Shown here piece by piece: positions 48,235 to 61,779 of a DNA stretch of 64,000 nucleotides; position 1 is the first letter of the stretch; each line of letters opens with the position of its first letter. Source of the stretch: Nymphaea colorata (lineage: Eukaryota > Streptophyta > Magnoliopsida > Nymphaeales > Nymphaeaceae); the NCBI RefSeq assembly GCF_008831285.2, contig NC_045139.1:8836204-8900203 (forward strand), read 5' to 3'. The translations under genes and the position numbers were made by a program. A model generated the notes under the pieces. The model ran no database searches. It was given only the letters and a program-made list of their open reading frames with translations, and was not told the DNA's origin.

Positions 48235-49083
48235 TGAAAAGCCCCTAAGGTTAAATACGGTTTTGCATGTTAGCCGCATAACATGGAAATCGTTGTTCTC
48301 CTTACAACTCTACCTAACCCCAACTTGTCAATTGTCAACTGAAAAGGAAGAAGGAAAAAAAAAAAAAGAACTTCTACATAGAGATTCCACAAAACAATAC
48401 ATACAAGACAGGATGGGCGTCTGCCTCGGTGGGAACACGAACATTGTTTCACTGTTAATGACAAAATGGGCCCAACCCTAAAGTCTTCTTTTAATCTTCA
48501 TTTTCACACACTGTGAGATCGAAGATACCTTGAAGAGGCCAAAGCCCTTCATCCTTTTCCCGTGCTTTTAGAATCTAACACTGATTCGGGAGTGAAGAGC
48601 GGAACATCTGTCAACTAGAGTGTTGTGTATTTATCATTTGCAGAACATCTGAAAAGCCCCTCAAGTTAAATACAGTTTTGCATGTTAGCCGCATAACATG
48701 GAAATCGATCTCCTTACAACTCTACCTAACCCCAACTTGTCAATTGTTAACTGAAAAGGAAGAAGAAGGAAAAAAAACACTTCTACACAGAGATTCCACA
48801 AAACAATACATACAAGACCAGATGGGCATCTGCCTCGGTGGGAACACGAACATTGTTTCACTGTTAATGACAAAATGGACCACCCCTGGTCATTTTGGTG
48901 GGCCCAACCCTAAAGTCTTCTTCTAATCTTCATTTTCACATACTGGGTGAGATTGAAGATACCCTGAAGAGGCCAAAGCCCTTCATCCTTTTTTCCTGCT
49001 TCTAAAATCTAGCATTGATTCGGGAGTGGAGAGCGGAATATTTGTGAACTAAAGTGTTGTGTATTTACCATTTGCAGTTCAGA
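48235..49083. repeat. Tandem duplication (about 415-430 bp, two copies)
   Basis: GAAAAGCCCCT starts at 48236 and 48651. Both copies carry TTTTGCATGTTAGCCGCATA, CTACCTAACCCCAACTTGTC, GCCTCGGTGGGAACACGAAC and end near GTATTTA(T/C)CATTTGCAG. Copy 2 has an extra ACCACCCCTGGTCATTTTGG-type insertion. A weaker relative of the right part lies at about 47760-47950. Confidence 0.93.
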
Positions 49084-49099
49084 TGAGTAGTGTCTATGG

Positions 49100-51330
49100 A
49101 AATCATCGTCGAATCCATATTGTCAGGTGAATCAAACCCGTGCACCTTGATCTTCCTTTGAAAATTTTACGAAAACAAACTCAATCAACTTTTACTGGGG
49201 TAACAAAAGCACGCTGAATCAGACCATGGTAACTACTAATTCCTAACTACTAAATCCTTGTTTATCTACCAAACGAAAGACCTATGTACATACACGAGGT
49301 TTGCTAAGAGTCTGGTATAGGTGAGATTAGTTGCTGTTTCCGTGATTGATTTAATTCAGATCCAGACCTAACTCATCAGCCCGACATGTAAGAACATCAA
49401 TTATGGGTTTCATGATGGATCCACTCCAGATCCGCATCCTACTCTTGAATTGACAAGTAACCCTAAGGAATTCAAAAAAAAAAAAAAGCAGAAGCGTCTT
49501 CCCAACTGGGACATCAATTAGGGGCAGGGTCAAGGGAGGCCCAGCTAGGGCTCTGCCCCCCTTCTTTTTTTTTTTTTTTTTTTTTTAATTTTACATTTTT
49601 TAAAATTATCTTATATAAAGATTTTGAAAAATGATATTTTTATTCATGTCAAAATCTTGAAACTATAATTAGGCCTCTCTCATGAAACTTCCTGGTTTCG
49701 GAACAGCAGTTTTTTCTTGTCATGTAATGTTGCCGGAGGGCCAACCCCAATGGGGAACCCAATTTGAGCTTCGATGACTGAGGTTAGTGAAATGGGCAAA
49801 GATTCTCGGATCTAGAAATTTACCCGGTGAAGGGGGACAAATACGTAAATTTCTAGTTGAGAAATATGAAAGAATACATCGCAAAAAGTGCATAATGTTT
49901 GGGTAAATTGCAGTTCAGGGCCCAAGTTTTAAAAGTAAATACATAAAGGCTCAACTTGTGATAAGTTCTTAGAAGCCGTCAAGAGAATGTTAACTTTTCA
50001 TATAAGATGATAGGAAGGCCTCTTCTAAGAACAAAAATGTTTTTCTTCAGCCAAGAGAAGAGTGGTTTTCTGAAATACCTTTTGAAAATAAACAAAGGTT
50101 TCACTTAAGAAAACTCATTTGATTCCTTTTCTCTTTCTTTTAAAGTATTTCGGTCTCTTAGAAATCAACTTGGTTTATATCTTTGAAACTTAATCTCCAT
50201 CTTTGTTCTCCTGCTTAAATGATTCCTATTAATGTATGGAAATTACTTTTTTTTTTTTTTTTCATGTGTATAGTATTGGGGCCCGTCAAACGGGCCATAA
50301 CTTCCGGGCGACCGCCGTTGGAGCACAGGGACAGGACAAACGAGTCATGGGACTCGTCAATTTTCCTGTAATTTTTCATTAAGAATGGTATGGAACAAGG
50401 ACGCGACGTGAAAGCAGACTGGAGTGTTGTTACGACAGAGCGTGCATTGGAGGTGACGTCCGAGCGGATTTTATTGCTGCCCACAAGAGATCTTTGTCTT
50501 GCACCGGTACTGCCTTGGCCAAGCATGGCAGGACGTCACGAGTCCGAACAGCAATATATATCTGTATCTTTTGTCATAAGCTGAAAAGAAGGTTTCATGA
50601 AGGGTTTTGCCAATCACATATAGTTTCGTTGGCTCAAAAGAGATTGTGCTTATATTTGCATTAAGTTCATGACATAAACATTCATGACGTACCTCACTAA
50701 AAGTATCAGTCACACTATTTTTACTGACATTTTTCTCAATCAGTAAAATGCTTTCTTTTTTTTTTAATGGTATGTTCTTAAAATAATTCGACTGTTTTTA
50801 TAAGCATGAACCAAGTCCAATGTGATAAGGTTGGTTCGTAGAATGGAAATTAGAACTAAAAGGCGTAATTAATCTCACCTGAACCTCATTGCTCTTACCT
50901 TTGCAGTCTGTTGCATTCTGGCCTGACTACACTACAAAATCCCTCTTTTCTTTTCTTTTCTTTCTTTGATCTAGCTTCGGATTTCATAGGAATCGTGGAC
51001 AGTATATTGGCAGGCCCGCTCTTGCAAAATCCTGAACTCTTCTTCTTGTTCTTTTATCTAATAAATGGGAGGTAGCCTGTTTTGTGGCGAGGAACTTTGG
51101 CCATGTGGGTACAAGTCTTGTTCATAAATAGTGACTCTAGTTTTTTAGAGTCACTCAGCCATCTAATTTGTACATTTTAATCAAACATGATGAACGATTA
51201 AGAGAAAAATAAAGAAAAAAGATGATGAACATTTTTGTCATCTAATATTAGTTTACTCTTCTCAACAATCCATCTGCTTTAACTGGGTGGCCTTAGTTAG
51301 GTGGCTAGGTGACACTATATAACTATAATC
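49100..51330. other. Intergenic DNA with one GC-rich island
   Basis: Poly-T at 49564-49587. The island 50278-50545 starts GGGGCCCGTCAAACGGGCC and is GC-rich compared with its flanks; no coding match recognised. The remainder is AT-rich without a gene. Confidence 0.45.
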
Positions 51331-51338
51331 ACCGTTCA

Positions 51339-51456
<118 letters not shown>

Positions 51457-51459
51457 TGC

Positions 51460-53990
51460 TGCACCCACATTTTTTGAAGTTGTAGTACTTTGTACCTACA
51501 TATTATTACATACTTGAACCCATGCTCATGTGACTTAGCGTTGTTACTTTGGCTATTCTCTCTCCCATTTTGCATTTTGCATTTTGCCATAAGAAAGATG
51601 CTGTAGAGCATGTAATATATCATCCATCAAAATAAGTTCATAACACCACCCACCTCCTTTCCCCACAAGAAGCAGATATATATTTAAATAAATTAACAAA
51701 TATTTGTTTACTTCCATGAATTTATTTATTTGTACGTTAGGAAAGTCAAGTCCTGTGTTTGTTATGAGCTGGCAGCCATTGTCTCTTGGTTCAAGAACTC
51801 TAAGATTTCAAAAGCAAACATTGAAAGTCAAGCTCACCCTTATATTTCGAATATTGTATAATGACTGCTTATAAACAGATTATTCTATAAGTTATTTCAG
51901 TAGGATAAGATCGACCGATCCTGCTGACAAGGGCTTCCACTAATCTTGCAAGAGCAACTTGAACAAGCAATGATCATGTCACCGGAAGATTCAGAAATTT
52001 GATGCCCTTTTGAATACGTGAAACTAGAGGTGGAGCCACATATGGGCTGTTTCTGGTGCGGGCAGTTGCCCACACAAATCCAAAAAGTTTTCTTGATTTT
52101 CAAATGAATATTTTTAAAGATTTACTATCTTATTTATATGAGTGCCCCTTCAAACTTGAAAATCTAGGAAGATTAACACATTAAAATGAAATTTTTTCTG
52201 ACTCCGCCACTCGCACGAAACTATAAGCTGCCCTGTATAAGTCAAGAACATCCACTAGCAGATTCAAGTAACTGATCATGGAAGTCTAAAACTGGCTGAT
52301 ACAGAAAAATTAAGTAGCAGGATTTGCGTTATGGCTTACACCGAAAGGATTGCTTTAAAGACTCCAATTTAACTGGTTGAATCAGTTTTAAAATTGGGAG
52401 AAGCAAGATTCAGACCTTACATCGTGACAAATTTCTTTGTTAAATGCTAGTAATAAGCATTTAATGACCACATTAATTTCATCCCAATTGATGAAAGTCA
52501 GGATTGGGCGCCCAGTTTCCTTTAAAATTAATGTTTGGAGTGCATATTTCTTGTCACAATTAGGCCTGGCCCAGCCCAATAAGAGCTGATCTGGGTCGGC
52601 CCGATGTCCAAAACCCGAACCTGGGCCGATGCCCAAAACCCGAGCTCGGGCCCTGCCCGGTCCGGTTATAATTAAAAAAATATTTTTTAAAATATAAAAT
52701 ATATTTATAATGATTGAATTGGAAGTTAATCAACGTTTACGGGATGCATTCATGCTATTCTATTTCAATAGTTTTGGACTTAATTTGGATCATTTGGATT
52801 TGAATGTTTATTTACCAAGAGAAGTGAGAAATTGTGTTCCTAGGTCCATAAATTTTCTCAGGTGCATATGCAATATGTTACATGTCAGAGAGATGGGAGC
52901 AAAGGAGGAAGACTAATTTGGTCCTTGTTTTTTAATTATAAGCAGGCCTTTTTAAAATATTCCTAGATAAGGTCATGTCCGGGTGTGTTCACATGTTCCC
53001 TATATATCATGGTCAATGGGTTTATTTTATTTTCAAACCTATGGTTTCTATTGAAAATTTCCCTGCAACTATTCTTCAAAAAATCTGAAAATGAATTTGA
53101 ACAGAATCTTAAGTGCGGTGCTGGATCCATCGCCCACGACAAACATCAAACACCTTTTTATTGGATCACAAGGGGAATCTGGATTGGATTGGGTTCAAAC
53201 GTAAAAAAAGAATATGGGAATGAAATAAATGATATACACTATAGTGAAAATCAAATACAAGCCATAAAGTTGAAAAATTACCATACTTTTCCACTAAATC
53301 ACTATACTGTCTTCATATCACAATTTGACTGAACTTTCATTCGGGTTTTAAAAGTATCTCTTGAACATGCATCATGGTAAACACACTATGTTTATATAAG
53401 AAATTTTTTATAATGTGGACTGAATTATAATTTTAAAATTTAAATATCATTTTTCAAAATTTTTATATAGTGAAAGTAATTTTTTTCAAGTTTATATAGT
53501 ACGATCCAACATGACCATAGAAAGCACAAACCTTCAGCCTTGACCTCCTCCTCATCCTCATCCAACCATAGAAAACATAGAGTTTGGTGATTGTACTAGT
53601 TGCGGGTGTTAGTAAATTTTATAACAAGCATGCATACATCGTCTATATCAAATTCTTCACATTTTTCAGTAGTTGGTTACAAAATGGACCTTTCAAAAAC
53701 ATATGGTAGAGTGTCATTGAATTTTTTGTATGTACAGCATGATCAGGTTGGGGAGTCACCCGACTTTGGATCAAGATTAGGATCAAATATACTACTGCAT
53801 CCTTCTTGTTTCTCATAAATGGTGAAGTTCCTGGGAAATTTAAAGGAATGAGAGGGTTGAGAAAGGGGGATGCTATGTCTCTGTTGATGTTCCTAATTGT
53901 CATGGAGATTCTCTAGAGAGTGGAAGTTGCAACGCCTTTTAACATTTTAAGCTCTAAATTAACATGCACGCAGAACTTAAAAGTAAGTCC
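51460..53990. other. Gene-poor DNA
   Basis: No gene seen. 52560-52665 is a GC-rich patch of repeated GGCCCGA/CCCGAGC/AAAACCCGA motifs, a common kind of degenerate repeat in plant intergenic DNA. Confidence 0.5.
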
Positions 53991-54017
53991 ATAGTATAAG
54001 CCACATGGGTGCAAGCA

Positions 54018-54329
54018 CTATGTGGGTACGGATACGGAGATATAGGTATGGGAACGGTAGCTTTAGAAAATATGAGATGAAGATACAACATTTTATATAT
54101 ATATATATATATATATGCAACATTTAACTAAACAAATGATATGAATAAAACATTATATGTTAGTGAACGATAACTCTGAAAAACAAAATGAAAATTGAGT
54201 TAGAAAAACTTAAGTCAAGTAAAATTAAGTAGTGTGAATCATTTTCGAGCTAAAAAGTATCCAAGATTGTCAAGTACCCATTTTAGGTATGGTAAGGTGA
54301 CATGGGTACCTGCATACCCTTATGCATAG
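54018..54329. mobile_element. Possible decayed relative of the nested MULE-like element
   Basis: The left end CTATGTGGGTACGGATACGG resembles the CTATGTCACACGGATACGG terminus at 8601. The right end reversed starts CTATGCATAAGGGTATGCAG. No target duplication could be seen. Contains an (AT)n run at 54092-54117. Confidence 0.4.
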
Positions 54330-54339
54330 TCTATGATTT

Positions 54340-56050
54340 TCAATTCAGAAATGTCTTTGTTGGAGCCACCTTTTGGTTGTATTAGGAAAAAGTTCCCCGA
54401 TGTTTTAAACTTTGCTAAAACAACTCGCACTTTTTCCAACAAAACTGATTTATAGAATCCCATTTTTATGATCCTTCCTTAATTTTAAAAAACTGCATAG
54501 CTTAAATTAAATCGTAATAGTGCCTCTTCGTTCACATTTTATGGTGGTGTATGTAATTCTTTTTTGACTTAATGACTATGAAAAAAGTTTTTTTTTTAAG
54601 CAGACTTCAAAATACTTTACAAGGACCACATTTTGCGGTTTCATGGACGCCTGATCTTGGAATAAAAGTTAATAAAAGTAACGTATTAATGAGAACCGAC
54701 GGAACCAGCAAGTGAGTAATCCTCCTTTCGTGCGTGCAGCGTTGGCCGCAACACATGCCGTGCTTTTCCTTTGCTGCACTGCTGATGAGACAGAGAACGA
54801 CCTGCTATTTGATTTTAAAAGAGTCACCCACTAAGTGGTTTAACTTGCTTTCAAGCCTAATGATAATTTTTCTTGATTAACTTAGTATCACCAAAGGCAG
54901 TAAGACGAGAATACGAAGAGTGTTAAAGTTGAAAAAGAAATGAGATCTGGAACCATATGTGTACCTAAAGTGCAAAATGGTCTTGTGGTTAGCCAACAAA
55001 GAGATGAAATGGGAACTTTGTTTGAGAGTGCCCGTGACATCAATCCATTGTAATCCATTGTGTTATTAAAAAGACAGAGAGAAGAGGGAGGAAACACCGA
55101 TATGCAAGTTGAAGAACAGCAGATTGAAGCACTAAAAACAGACCTGGTATCCAAAGAAGATGAGGAGATGCTTTAAGATGAAATATTCCTACTATTCATC
55201 CAAAAAATATAAACTGGGTAGCTGCTTATCCTTGTTCAATTGAAGACCCAGAATCCAGTCTCAGTTATGTTGTTCAGTATCCTGAGTTTTTCACAACATT
55301 GCCTGCCTAAGGTTTGCTTGTGAGAGTTCACCTGCGTTATCTTAAAAACATCTTATTCTAAATTCTCATTTGAGTCTAATCCTAGTAGATCAGGGTGAGC
55401 CACCAGGTACCATCCGAATGGAAGAGTGTAAAATCATGGTAGAATGAACATAAATTTGAAGTGGACTTGACTGAGAAATTTTCTGATCCGAATCTGGATT
55501 CAGCTTGACAGTACAGATCTACTGACTTCTGATGGATGTAGGTTTCACCTCAATGGTACAGGATCAGTTTTTGTAGGCCTGTAGCCCTGCTCAGTGGATG
55601 GAAACCGAATAAAGGAGAAAAGGGGCAGCTAAGTATTGACAGATGCTATCGAGAAAAACCTCTCTATCCCTCTCTGTGTGAAAGTGTATCAGGATACATG
55701 TGTAGAGAGAAAGAGGACAAAGGCAATGAAATTACTAAAGGCGATATGTGCAAGCATAACCATACCCCCTCTCACTCTCTCTGAAGTGCATTATTATGGA
55801 TGTGCTGTGGGTCTGCCACACATGGTGCCAAAGACAAAACCATAATTATCAACCAACCCCCTCCCGTTTCACGTGCTTCTTCCATGTCCTCCTCTCAATT
55901 ATGCAGTGTAAAGAAAAACACATGAGCCAGTTCTCACCTCCCTCATTGGCAACTGGCATTCCACCCAGAACACAAGAACTGCTCTGGACTCTCTGACCCA
56001 TCTTCCCAAAACCCCCCAATCAACCTCCATCCCCCTCATTTCACCCCTCC
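54340..56050. other. Upstream region of the DUF538 gene
   Basis: No other gene recognised. 55940-56190 is strongly C/T-rich, including (CT)n at 56082-56097, and is the likely core promoter and leader. Confidence 0.45.
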
Positions 56051-56214
56051 TTTTCTCCCTGCCGCCTCCCCAGTTTTTACTCTCTCTCTCTCTCTCTAAG
56101 ATCTCCAAGATCTCCAGAGTCCCCATCTTCCTTTTCTTCATTACCTCCACTTCTCCCTTCCGAAATCACACCTTTCTTCTTTCATCCTTCTCACTTGTGG
56201 CAAACCTCATAAAA

Positions 56215-57493
56215 ATGTTTCCTTTCTCTTTCCCACCAAGAATTCTTCTTGCCATCCTCGTCATTCTCCTGGTCATCGATTTCTCAGCCTCCCAGAAAGA
56301 CGCAGAGCCCGAAACCATTTATGACGTCCTGAAAATCCACGGCCTTCCAATTGGGCTGCTGCCCAAAGGAGTGAGCAATTTCAGCATAGATGCTGAGGGG
56401 AACTTTGAGGTCCATCTGGATCAGGCCTGCAATACAAAGTTTGAGAACCAAGTACACTATGAGAAGAATATATCGGGTACCCTGAGCTATGGGCAGATTG
56501 GGGCTGTTTCTGGTATCTCTGCCCAGGAACTCTTCCTTTGGTTCCCTGTGAAGGGCATCAGAGTGGACGTTCCCAGCTCCGGCCTGATCTATTTTGATGT
56601 GGGTGTCATCTACAAACAGTTCTCGCTGTCCCTATTTGAGATACCACGCGAATGCAGGGTGGTTGATCATGACAATGCTCCTGATCTTCTTCAGGGAAAA
56701 AGGATTGCTGATGCTGTTCTTAAGGTATATTGGATTCTTCATTTTTCATGCTCTACGATTCTTTCTTGGCCATCTTGTTGCAGGTGTACTGGCTCTCCTT
56801 TTGCTGTTTCGTTTTTTTTTTTTTTCCTTTTCTTCCTCAATTCTGTATTAGGTAATTGTTCACGCGTTTCTTTTGCTTCATTTCTGCTTCGATGCCTACT
56901 GAAAGATTTAAGTCAATGTCTGGATTTGTTAGTTTTTTCATCACTTCCTGAGTTTGATATGTTTGGTCAAGTAAGTGGAATTCTTCTGTCAGATCTACGC
57001 AACTAAAGAAAGGCGATCATCCGCATCTCCTGGTTCCAAATTGTTCGTGCACTTACAGGACTAAGATTTATTCTCTTCTCCCTTTGTTATGCTATTTTTG
57101 CCACTGATCATCATAAATATGCAACTCTGCTCTTGCCTCTGACTTTCGGTTTTCTATACCATCTTTTAGATGGTAGAAAACATCGAAGTTGTTGGCTGTC
57201 ATAGCGAAAATACTATTACATAGAAGATTACCCACGGAGAGTTTCCAGTTTACATTTGACAGTAGGACATGACTGTTGAACCTTCACTGAGGTCTTATAG
57301 TTTTTGCAGTATCTTTTTGAAGCTGTACATTGTGTTCTGCTATTTGATATCCTCTCAAGTTGATCTATACAATGTTGCGTCCCTAGTTTTTATAAAAAAC
57401 ATAGCTGAAATTCTTAAGATTGTTCTTTGACAGAGCACAAAGGGAAAGCTCCGCTATGAATATGATCAGGATGTTCAAATGGCCGTGCTATGA
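56215..57493 (+). CDS. DUF538 family secreted protein
   Basis: Member of the plant DUF538 family, small secreted or membrane-associated proteins of unsettled biochemical function. Two exons, 56215-56724 and 57434-57493, with a GT-AG intron; 189 aa, within the family's usual range. Seen: signal peptide (FPPRILLAILVILLVIDFSA, about residues 6-25); the family's start TIYDVLKIHGLPIGLLPKGV; FSIDAEGNFEVHLDQACNTKF; the conserved SGTLSYGQIGAVSGISAQEL and FLWFPVKGIRVDVPSSGLIY; FDVGVIYKQFSLSLFE with the C-terminal Cys in IPRECRVV. Exon 2 adds STKGKLRYEYDQDVQMAVL. ATG 56215 is the first ATG in frame. Reading through the intron would give a longer low-complexity tail and is judged wrong. Confidence 0.92.
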
Positions 57494-59780
57494 ACACTAG
57501 AAGTTGCCAATCAGCTGGTTGTGATTCATCAAGCTATAGATATGGGTCTCTCTTGCCATCAAGACAAGTCTCAGAAAGTGTGGTCTAGCAGGTTGTATGC
57601 TTCCACAGTGTGCTTGAACTAGAGTACAGACTGAGTTGGATTTCTGTCAGTGAGAGCATGAAATTTTGACAGGATGAGGATGTGTGCTGCGTGCATTAAT
57701 AGACAGAGGAAGCGGAAGAGATGAAATCATGATGTACAATCAAATTATGTCAAGGTGATTGAGCCAATTAGTTTGATAAGCTGTCCGTTTCAGGTTTTGA
57801 TAATGTGGTATTTTGTAAAAGCAAATTATAATTTTGTGAAATATGGAGTTGAGTCATTTGTGTCAATTTCTCAGGCTCGAACCATAAAAGCCCCTGCTCA
57901 AGTGAATTCCAAATTAATTGAACTCCACTGCCCTAACCTTTGGTCTCTCTGTACAATCACATGTAATTAGATCAAATAAGGAGTATCAAATCATTTGTTG
58001 GAAAAGGAAGTCTATCTTTTTTCACTTGTACAATCATTTTTTGATTCTTTATCATCTCCAACGCCTGTGACAACAGGTTTGGCTTTCGCTTAATGCATTC
58101 ATGTCATTATATTCTTGGCCTTCCTCTTTTGTAATAATGCTCATCTTATCAATTGCAAAATGCAACTTAAAAGTGAGCAATTGCTTCTCCTGATAAGCTT
58201 CAAGAGAATGTTCTTACAGTTTTTAGTTGCTGTTATATTTTTCTAGTGAATCCATGCATTTTTTACCAATTTAGTGACATGCAACGGTACTTGAGAAGCT
58301 TTGCTACTAAAACAAGTGATGATCTTCAAGCGATTAGAGTAGATGCTTCAAATTTCATTTGCTTCAAATTAAAATATTACGTTTAATTCTCCTTTGCAAA
58401 TGTGGGACAGACTTCTTCAAGAGAAAACGATGATGCTGGAATGCTTCAAAAGGTGCGTTTGGTTCTTTATTGCTAATTCACAGTGTGTCTTAATAAATCA
58501 TTTTAGTTGCCTAACTTGGATGGCTTGGATAAAGATCATTAATGAGAACCATCGTCCAAGTAATTAGTAGCAAAACGGATACAGTTCATGTGAAGAACAT
58601 GATTGAAAATTAAATATGCCGAAGACAAACAGAAATGCGATACAGTATAAGCAAATTCTTAAATTTAAGGATGACAATGGTCAATATATTAAGAGTCGAA
58701 ACTGTTGATTGAACATTATTCTTTTTCACTTTCTTAGGATATTTTCCTTTATGATCGTTAGTATTTCAGTTATAAACTGGAAAAGTTGAATATTTCTCCT
58801 AGATTCATGAAGCTTCGATGTGTTTCACTTAAGCTTATCCAGCATGCTCACTACTTCTAAGAAGCAAACGAATCCTTTGACGATGTATTGGTGCTTTAAC
58901 TGCTAGCTGCTGGGCACCATTGCTCGAACTCCGAACCTTTAGAGCAGTTTGATAGGTAATCGATAGTTGCAGGTAAAGAACTTGCGCTACGTAGCACAGA
59001 GAAGCTGGCTGAACTCTGAAGACCATATCTGTGGGCTGAGCTGGATTCTGATTTCAGGAATAGGCAACTTGGTGCCATGACAATAATTGCACTAGGCCTC
59101 AGCAAATTTGGATCTGCCTTCGTAGCTGAATGATGCTTCCAAATCATTTTTCTTTTCTTTCAATTAATATTTATGCCAACAACTGGAATGCTGTGGTTTG
59201 AGCAGCGGCATCAGTATTGTGAACCCATGTAATCCTGGAGGAATTAAGATTTCGAAAAAGAATTGCTATGAGCATTAAGTGATCAATGGTACTCTGGTAC
59301 TCGATTCAAGGATCAATGGTTCAGCAGGACCCATCGCCTTCACACACATGGCTGTGTTATACAGGATGAATCGCCTCCATGCACATGGCTGTGTTATACA
59401 GGATGATCGAGTACTCGGGTACTCGACTTGAGTAATCAACACGCACGGCTGTCATAGGGAAGCGAGAGTGCTCGGACTCGAGCATTTATAGCAAATAGCG
59501 GAAAACCAATGGGCCGCATCTGGAGAATAGCTTGCTGTATGATTGGCCTTCTTCTTTTTCTGGGGTCGGTGAATAAAAAATGGTGTCGCTGATATTTTAA
59601 TGCGGACGAAACTAATTATTAGCAAGAAGACAGCAATGGACAGTGGGCTGACAATAACTAACAATAATTAGTTGGGTCTACAAAATTCAATGGTGGACCG
59701 ACGAAGAGTAAAGAGTCGACTGCTACTGCTGAGAAGAGAAGGTAATGTTTACACCTGCACCCACGTGCCAATGTATCCAA
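57494..59780. other. 3' flank of DUF538 and intergenic DNA
   Basis: No gene recognised. Contains the short tandem repeat at 59333-59405. A TAATAAA near 58490 is a possible poly(A) signal but lies far from the stop. Confidence 0.45.
59333..59405. repeat. Tandem repeat, about 37 bp, two copies
   Basis: CACATGGCTGTGTTATACAG follows ATCGCCTTCACA in copy 1 and ATCGCCTCCATG in copy 2. A diverged third copy (CGCACGGCTGTCATAGG) lies at about 59440. Confidence 0.88.
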
Positions 59781-59781
59781 T

Positions 59782-59825
59782 CTCACTCTCTCTGCCTCTC
59801 TCACTCTCTCTCTCTCTCTCTCTCT
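59782..59825. repeat. (CT)n microsatellite
   Basis: CT-rich run with short interruptions. Confidence 0.9.
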
Positions 59826-60813
59826 AACTATTTACCACATTTGACTAATTGGATAATGGGTAGTGCAGTTCAAAATTGGATTATAATTCAAATGTGTTCA
59901 TGCAAGAATGGTTTCGCCGGTAGGAAACAGCAGCGCCGTCCGGCAGAAATTCAACGTATTGACATCCAGATATCGCCTGTTTTCTGATTTTTTCCAGCTA
60001 CCAACAGTTGGATTCTCACGCCAAAGGTTACCGGCAGATGGATCAAGAAAAAGAAAAGCAGCGAGAAGCAGCGTAAAAATAGGATCCGGCAGCAGGTTTT
60101 CACACGGAGGTCGTTGGTGAGAGAACGCCAGCATTTTATTTTGAGAAAAACGGCTTCTTTCCAGTTAATAAAAGTTATATTTTCCCCTTCTAAAATCGAC
60201 CTAAAAACTCTTACGTTACAGACTTGAATATCTATTGAATAAGAAAATTTTTCCTGTTGTTGTGCTTAATCAGGCTCGATTTTTTTTTTTCTTTCTGAAT
60301 TCAAGTAAGCAAATTTGGCTTGAATTTGAATATTGAAAATAAGAATCTAACAAGGGAAACCGCACCCAAATCAAAGAGATCTTTTTGTAGTATGAAGTCA
60401 AACTTCAACCTGATTCATATAGACCCATTGGTTCTGTTTAGCTCTAAAGACTAAACTCGTTCGGAAAATGGCTTATGTTGGTATGTAACTTTTTGTAATA
60501 ACTTAAATGACCCAAATGGTTCGACGCCTAAGATGGACCCAAATGGAAACGACTTCTATAGTTTCATATTTAATCCTTTTTCTCATCGCAATTCTCGACA
60601 CTGTATCGGAGCTACGTTCATACATCTCAGACCGACCAGTCGGACACACTGAGTCGATGGTCGTCAAGAAGATTGATTATTTACTTGTCATGATGAATCT
60701 AAGATCACAAAAATAGAAATGGCTTTAGCATTTATACCATTGATTTTCTTCATAAGTTAATTTTTGGTCGATAAGCCCTCATAAGTGAGCTGGACGACTC
60801 AGAATCATCATTC

Positions 60814-60817
<4 letters not shown>

Positions 60818-60909
<92 letters not shown>
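60818..60909. repeat. (AT)n microsatellite, about 92 bp
   Basis: Longest uninterrupted AT repeat in the window. Confidence 0.96.
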
Positions 60910-60910
<1 letters not shown>

Positions 60911-61354
60911 GCACACACCATGACAAGCACGGTGAGGCTCTGCCAAATAAGAAGCTACAATGAGATATGAATGATGAGACTTTACCCTGATTTTGATGGA
61001 AAATGAAAAAAATCCAGCCTGTTTTTGCTTCCCACCATGAATTTAATGCAGACATTTTATCAACCAGTTGCATATTATATGGCATGGAATGGCCTTTTTG
61101 GGGAAAAATAAAACCACAACTCTAAAATCATAATCCAGATTTCAAGTATCACCTAATGCAATGGTGTGAGAGACAAGTTAAACTTGAGGAGCCCGCCTCT
61201 TCTTCCTGAAATATACTGTCTGAACTTTCCCCACTTCTTTCTAAAGTATAGTCTCCCAACTTCCCCATCCTTCCCAAATACAAGAAAACCTCCACATTGA
61301 AGTACCAGAAGTAGAACACATCTTTAACTTGGTTAACCAATATGAGCTTCACCT

Positions 61355-61775
61355 GCCTAGCCAGGGGTTTGGACCTAAGACTTTCAAGTTGAAGATCGTC
61401 ACGAGCTCGATGCCTGGAGTCGTCTCCTTTGGATCCACTTGATCACATCTTGAAGTAGAAGATGACTACCTGAGTGAACTTTAGCTAGGCATGTTCAACA
61501 AGAACCCAGCCGACTGGCAAAGGGGTTTGGACCTAAGACTCAAGAAACTTAAGAACCTAGGCCTGTCCCTCCTCCCCTCCCCCTCTGCCACACCAGCCCG
61601 GGGCATGTCATGCCAGGAAGTGGTCAAAGACATAGTTTGGGTTCGAACACGAGATCTCCTGGCCCCAGAGTCCTCTTCATGGGACTGGTTCTTGAAGTGA
61701 GCTACAGTACATAAGAACTTGGTCTCAAGCTCGCCATCCTTGTCAGGAGGTTTTGACCTAAGCTTTTCAAGCTGA
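61355..61775. repeat. Three dispersed copies of a short motif
   Basis: GGGGTTTGGACCTAAGACT occurs near 61361 and 61522, and the diverged GGAGGTTTTGACCTAAGCTT near 61746. Each is followed by a CAAG-TGAAGA-like stretch or a remnant of it. Origin unknown. Confidence 0.55.
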
Positions 61776-61779
61776 AGGA

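Noticed and set aside
56725-57006. Longer unspliced DUF538 reading frame
   Set aside because: The extension is low-complexity (poly-Phe/Ser) and follows a clear GTATAT donor; the exon at 57434 gives a normal-length protein.
60785-61085. ORFs with long Tyr-Ile repeats
   Set aside because: They are translations of the (AT)n microsatellite; the same applies at 35046, 51377 and 63471.
61630-61700. tRNA-like text GGTTCGAACACGAGATC
   Set aside because: The T-loop-like motif is not accompanied by A-box, anticodon arm or acceptor stem pairing.
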